The notes below the pieces were generated by a model. The model saw nothing but the letters and a program-made list of their open reading frames with translations. It was not told the DNA's origin and made no database searches. This document shows positions 6,010 through 7,279 of a stretch of DNA of 7,279 bases, in pieces. Numbering within the stretch: position 1 is the first letter of the stretch; every line of letters starts with the position of its first letter. The stretch is from an uncultured Flavobacteriaceae bacterium. GTDB taxonomy: Bacteria; Bacteroidota; Bacteroidia; Flavobacteriales; Flavobacteriaceae. The position numbers and the translations under genes were made by a program. The stretch covers positions 1-7,279 of the forward strand of contig CALIIP010000092.1 in assembly GCA_938018045.1 (NCBI GenBank), written 5' to 3'.

Positions 6010-6861
6010 TCATTTTTGGCTTAGACATAAAATTTTTCTATATTTATTGGAAGTGAATAGAAACTCCCAAGCGGATTTGACACTCCAAATACTCCTCAAT
6101 AACTGATCTGGATATCGCTCCATTAGATAATACCATTCTAATAACTCTCCTTGACGAGTCTCAATATCCCAAGCGTCATAGATTCCAAAGTACCCACACA
6201 AATAAGCTGCCCCCAATTCACAAACTAACTGCTCTTGCTGAAAGGCAGTAGGATAGTGAACAAGCATATCAGAAAGCGTCAACCTATTTAAATTGGAAGA
6301 GCTACCTGTCCATGCAATAATCGCCTTAAACAAATGCCAATAATATTTAGCAGATGGCTTTTTAGTAAGAGGTAATTTAACCACTTCTTTTACTGCATCC
6401 CAATGAGCTAAGCGTTGGAGACTTGGCATAGTTGGAATTGTTTGAAGTAGAGGCTTGAGCCAAGCATCAATTTTAGCATACATTGCTTCTTGATTAGTAG
6501 AACCCTTTACAAAAGAAGTTTTGATTCCATCCACACAAGAAATATTATAAATTGGAAAACGCAGCCAGCGACTCGTCTTTTGATAATAAATAAACTCTGC
6601 TTTAGATCGCTTTTTGATCTGACCATTTAGCTGTTGGATTTGATGCCAAGTCAGATAATAGGGTAGGGAATAGCTAGTTGTGAAATTACAAAGTAACCAA
6701 TTCACACCTGTCAGATACCGATTGTCCAAATAAGTACGCGCAGCACCATAGGGAGAAAAACCTTGTCGCCAAGGAATGATTCCTTGTTTCAATAGCTTTA
6801 ATATTCTAGTTTGAATGATGAGGAGATATGGATTAATTAGAGGTGTATTAATTTGTTGCAT
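6010..6861 (-). CDS. ArdC-like antirestriction protein with degenerate zincin site
   Basis: A 283-residue protein with the layout of ArdC-type proteins of plasmids and conjugative elements. The N-terminal ssDNA-binding ArdC domain is recognised by GIIPWRQGF (27-35), a tyrosine- and asparagine-rich TYLDNRYLTGVNWLL, YYLTWHQIQQLNGQIKK and IYNISCVDG. The C-terminal zincin-like domain still shows the family frame YYWHLFKAIIAWTG (173-186), LNR (191-193) and QEQLVCELGAAYLCG (209-223). Where active members have HExxHWTG, this one has KAIIAWTG, so both zinc-binding histidines and the catalytic glutamate are replaced, while E215 in the later motif remains. The peptidase is therefore probably dead, and any activity would come from DNA binding. 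It converges on the AbiGi-like gene with 61 bp between stops and starts 10 bp after the barrel gene, in one operon with it. Confidence 0.8.
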   Translation of the reverse strand: MQQINTPLINPYLLIIQTRILKLLKQGIIPWRQGFSPYGAARTYLDNRYLTGVNWLLCNFTTSYSLPYYLTWHQIQQLNGQIKKRSKAEFIYYQKTSRWLRFPIYNISCVDGIKTSFVKGSTNQEAMYAKIDAWLKPLLQTIPTMPSLQRLAHWDAVKEVVKLPLTKKPSAKYYWHLFKAIIAWTGSSSNLNRLTLSDMLVHYPTAFQQEQLVCELGAAYLCGYFGIYDAWDIETRQGELLEWYYLMERYPDQLLRSIWSVKSAWEFLFTSNKYRKILCLSQK

Positions 6862-6871
6862 AATTCCAATT

Positions 6872-7279
6872 TTAAAAATATCCTCTAATACCCACTCCTA
6901 AAGCACCATTTCTGCCTAAATGATCGGTGAACATAAAGCTGTTACCAGCTCGTATATAAATAGATAGTTTTCTAGCCAATGCCACATCTAGTTCTCCAAA
7001 ATATCGTAAACCTATACTTTCATTATTAATAGGTATCTCTAGATTTAATTGTTCCCTACCAAAGATCACACCACTCCCTAAATAGATGCTTAGATTATTT
7101 AGAGAACTGTATTTGAGTCGTATTCCTTTAGCATAGGTCAGACTAATTCGTTGTAGATTTAGAGACTCTATATTATCCAAATCATCCGACGGAGTGGTTT
7201 TAGTATTATTCGCATAGACCAATCGGATTTCATCATAGGTATTCAAATGATAGTGTCCAGATACCTGAAATCCTTTAGT
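6872..7279 (-). CDS. C-terminal part of a probable outer-membrane beta-barrel protein (partial)
   Basis: The reading frame is open to the right edge, so the 135 visible residues are the C-terminal part of a longer protein. A TTG at 7244-7246 could be read as a start, but the frame continues upstream with strand-like sequence (GFQVSGHYHLNTYDEIRLVY), so the true start lies outside the window. The sequence alternates polar and hydrophobic residues in short strands separated by Asn- and Gly-rich turns (RLKYSSLNNLSIYLGSGVIF, SIGLRYFGELDVALARKLSIYIRAG) and ends in GVGIRGYF with a C-terminal phenylalanine, the usual signal for barrel assembly. It may be a TraO-like conjugation barrel, given the ArdC-like gene 10 bp downstream, but no specific family motif proves that. 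Confidence 0.55.
   Translation of the reverse strand, partial: TKGFQVSGHYHLNTYDEIRLVYANNTKTTPSDDLDNIESLNLQRISLTYAKGIRLKYSSLNNLSIYLGSGVIFGREQLNLEIPINNESIGLRYFGELDVALARKLSIYIRAGNSFMFTDHLGRNGALGVGIRGYF

Overview
The window looks like part of an accessory or mobile region of an AT-rich member of the Bacteroidota. The ssb product is closest in style to Bacteroidota single-stranded-DNA-binding proteins. The genes start without strong GGAGG Shine-Dalgarno sites and often have A-rich leaders. The right end carries an ArdC-like gene and an outer-membrane barrel gene, the kind of genes found on plasmids and integrative conjugative elements. The genus cannot be told from the sequence.

Layout. Positions 1-292 hold no convincing gene, but contain a perfect 7-bp stem hairpin and two abutting 10-bp palindromes just upstream of a short ssb gene (293-655, +). 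The ssb gene ends in a clear rho-independent terminator (679-717). A gene-free AT-rich stretch follows (about 718-1130). From 1131 to 5948 five genes on the + strand form what reads as a defence island: (1) an Mrr-type PD-(D/E)xK nuclease, overlapping by ATGA (2) a small TIR protein with a hydrophobic C-terminal helix; after 211 bp (3) a SIR2-TPR protein, followed after 11 bp by (4) a protein with a C-terminal Apea-like HEPN domain; and after 127 bp (5) an AbiGi/DUF2971-like protein with a Cys-rich tail. Converging from the other strand are an ArdC-like protein whose zincin HExxH motif is lost (6010-6861, -) and the C-terminal part of a probable outer-membrane beta-barrel protein that runs off the right edge (6872-7279, -).

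How the genes may work together. Every gene of the island belongs to a family known from anti-phage or abortive-infection systems: nuclease, TIR (NAD+ cleaving or signal producing), SIR2 (NAD+ depleting), HEPN (RNase) and AbiGi-like. Spacing divides them into three units: nuclease-TIR, SIR2-TPR-HEPN, and the AbiGi-like gene alone. They may be three stacked systems. Alternatively the TIR and SIR2 proteins may form a Thoeris-like signal and effector pair in which TPRs replace the usual SLOG sensor. I do not recognise the nuclease-TIR pair or the SIR2-TPR plus HEPN pair as a named system. These are the best candidates for something new, but their function and joint action are inferred from domains and gene order alone.
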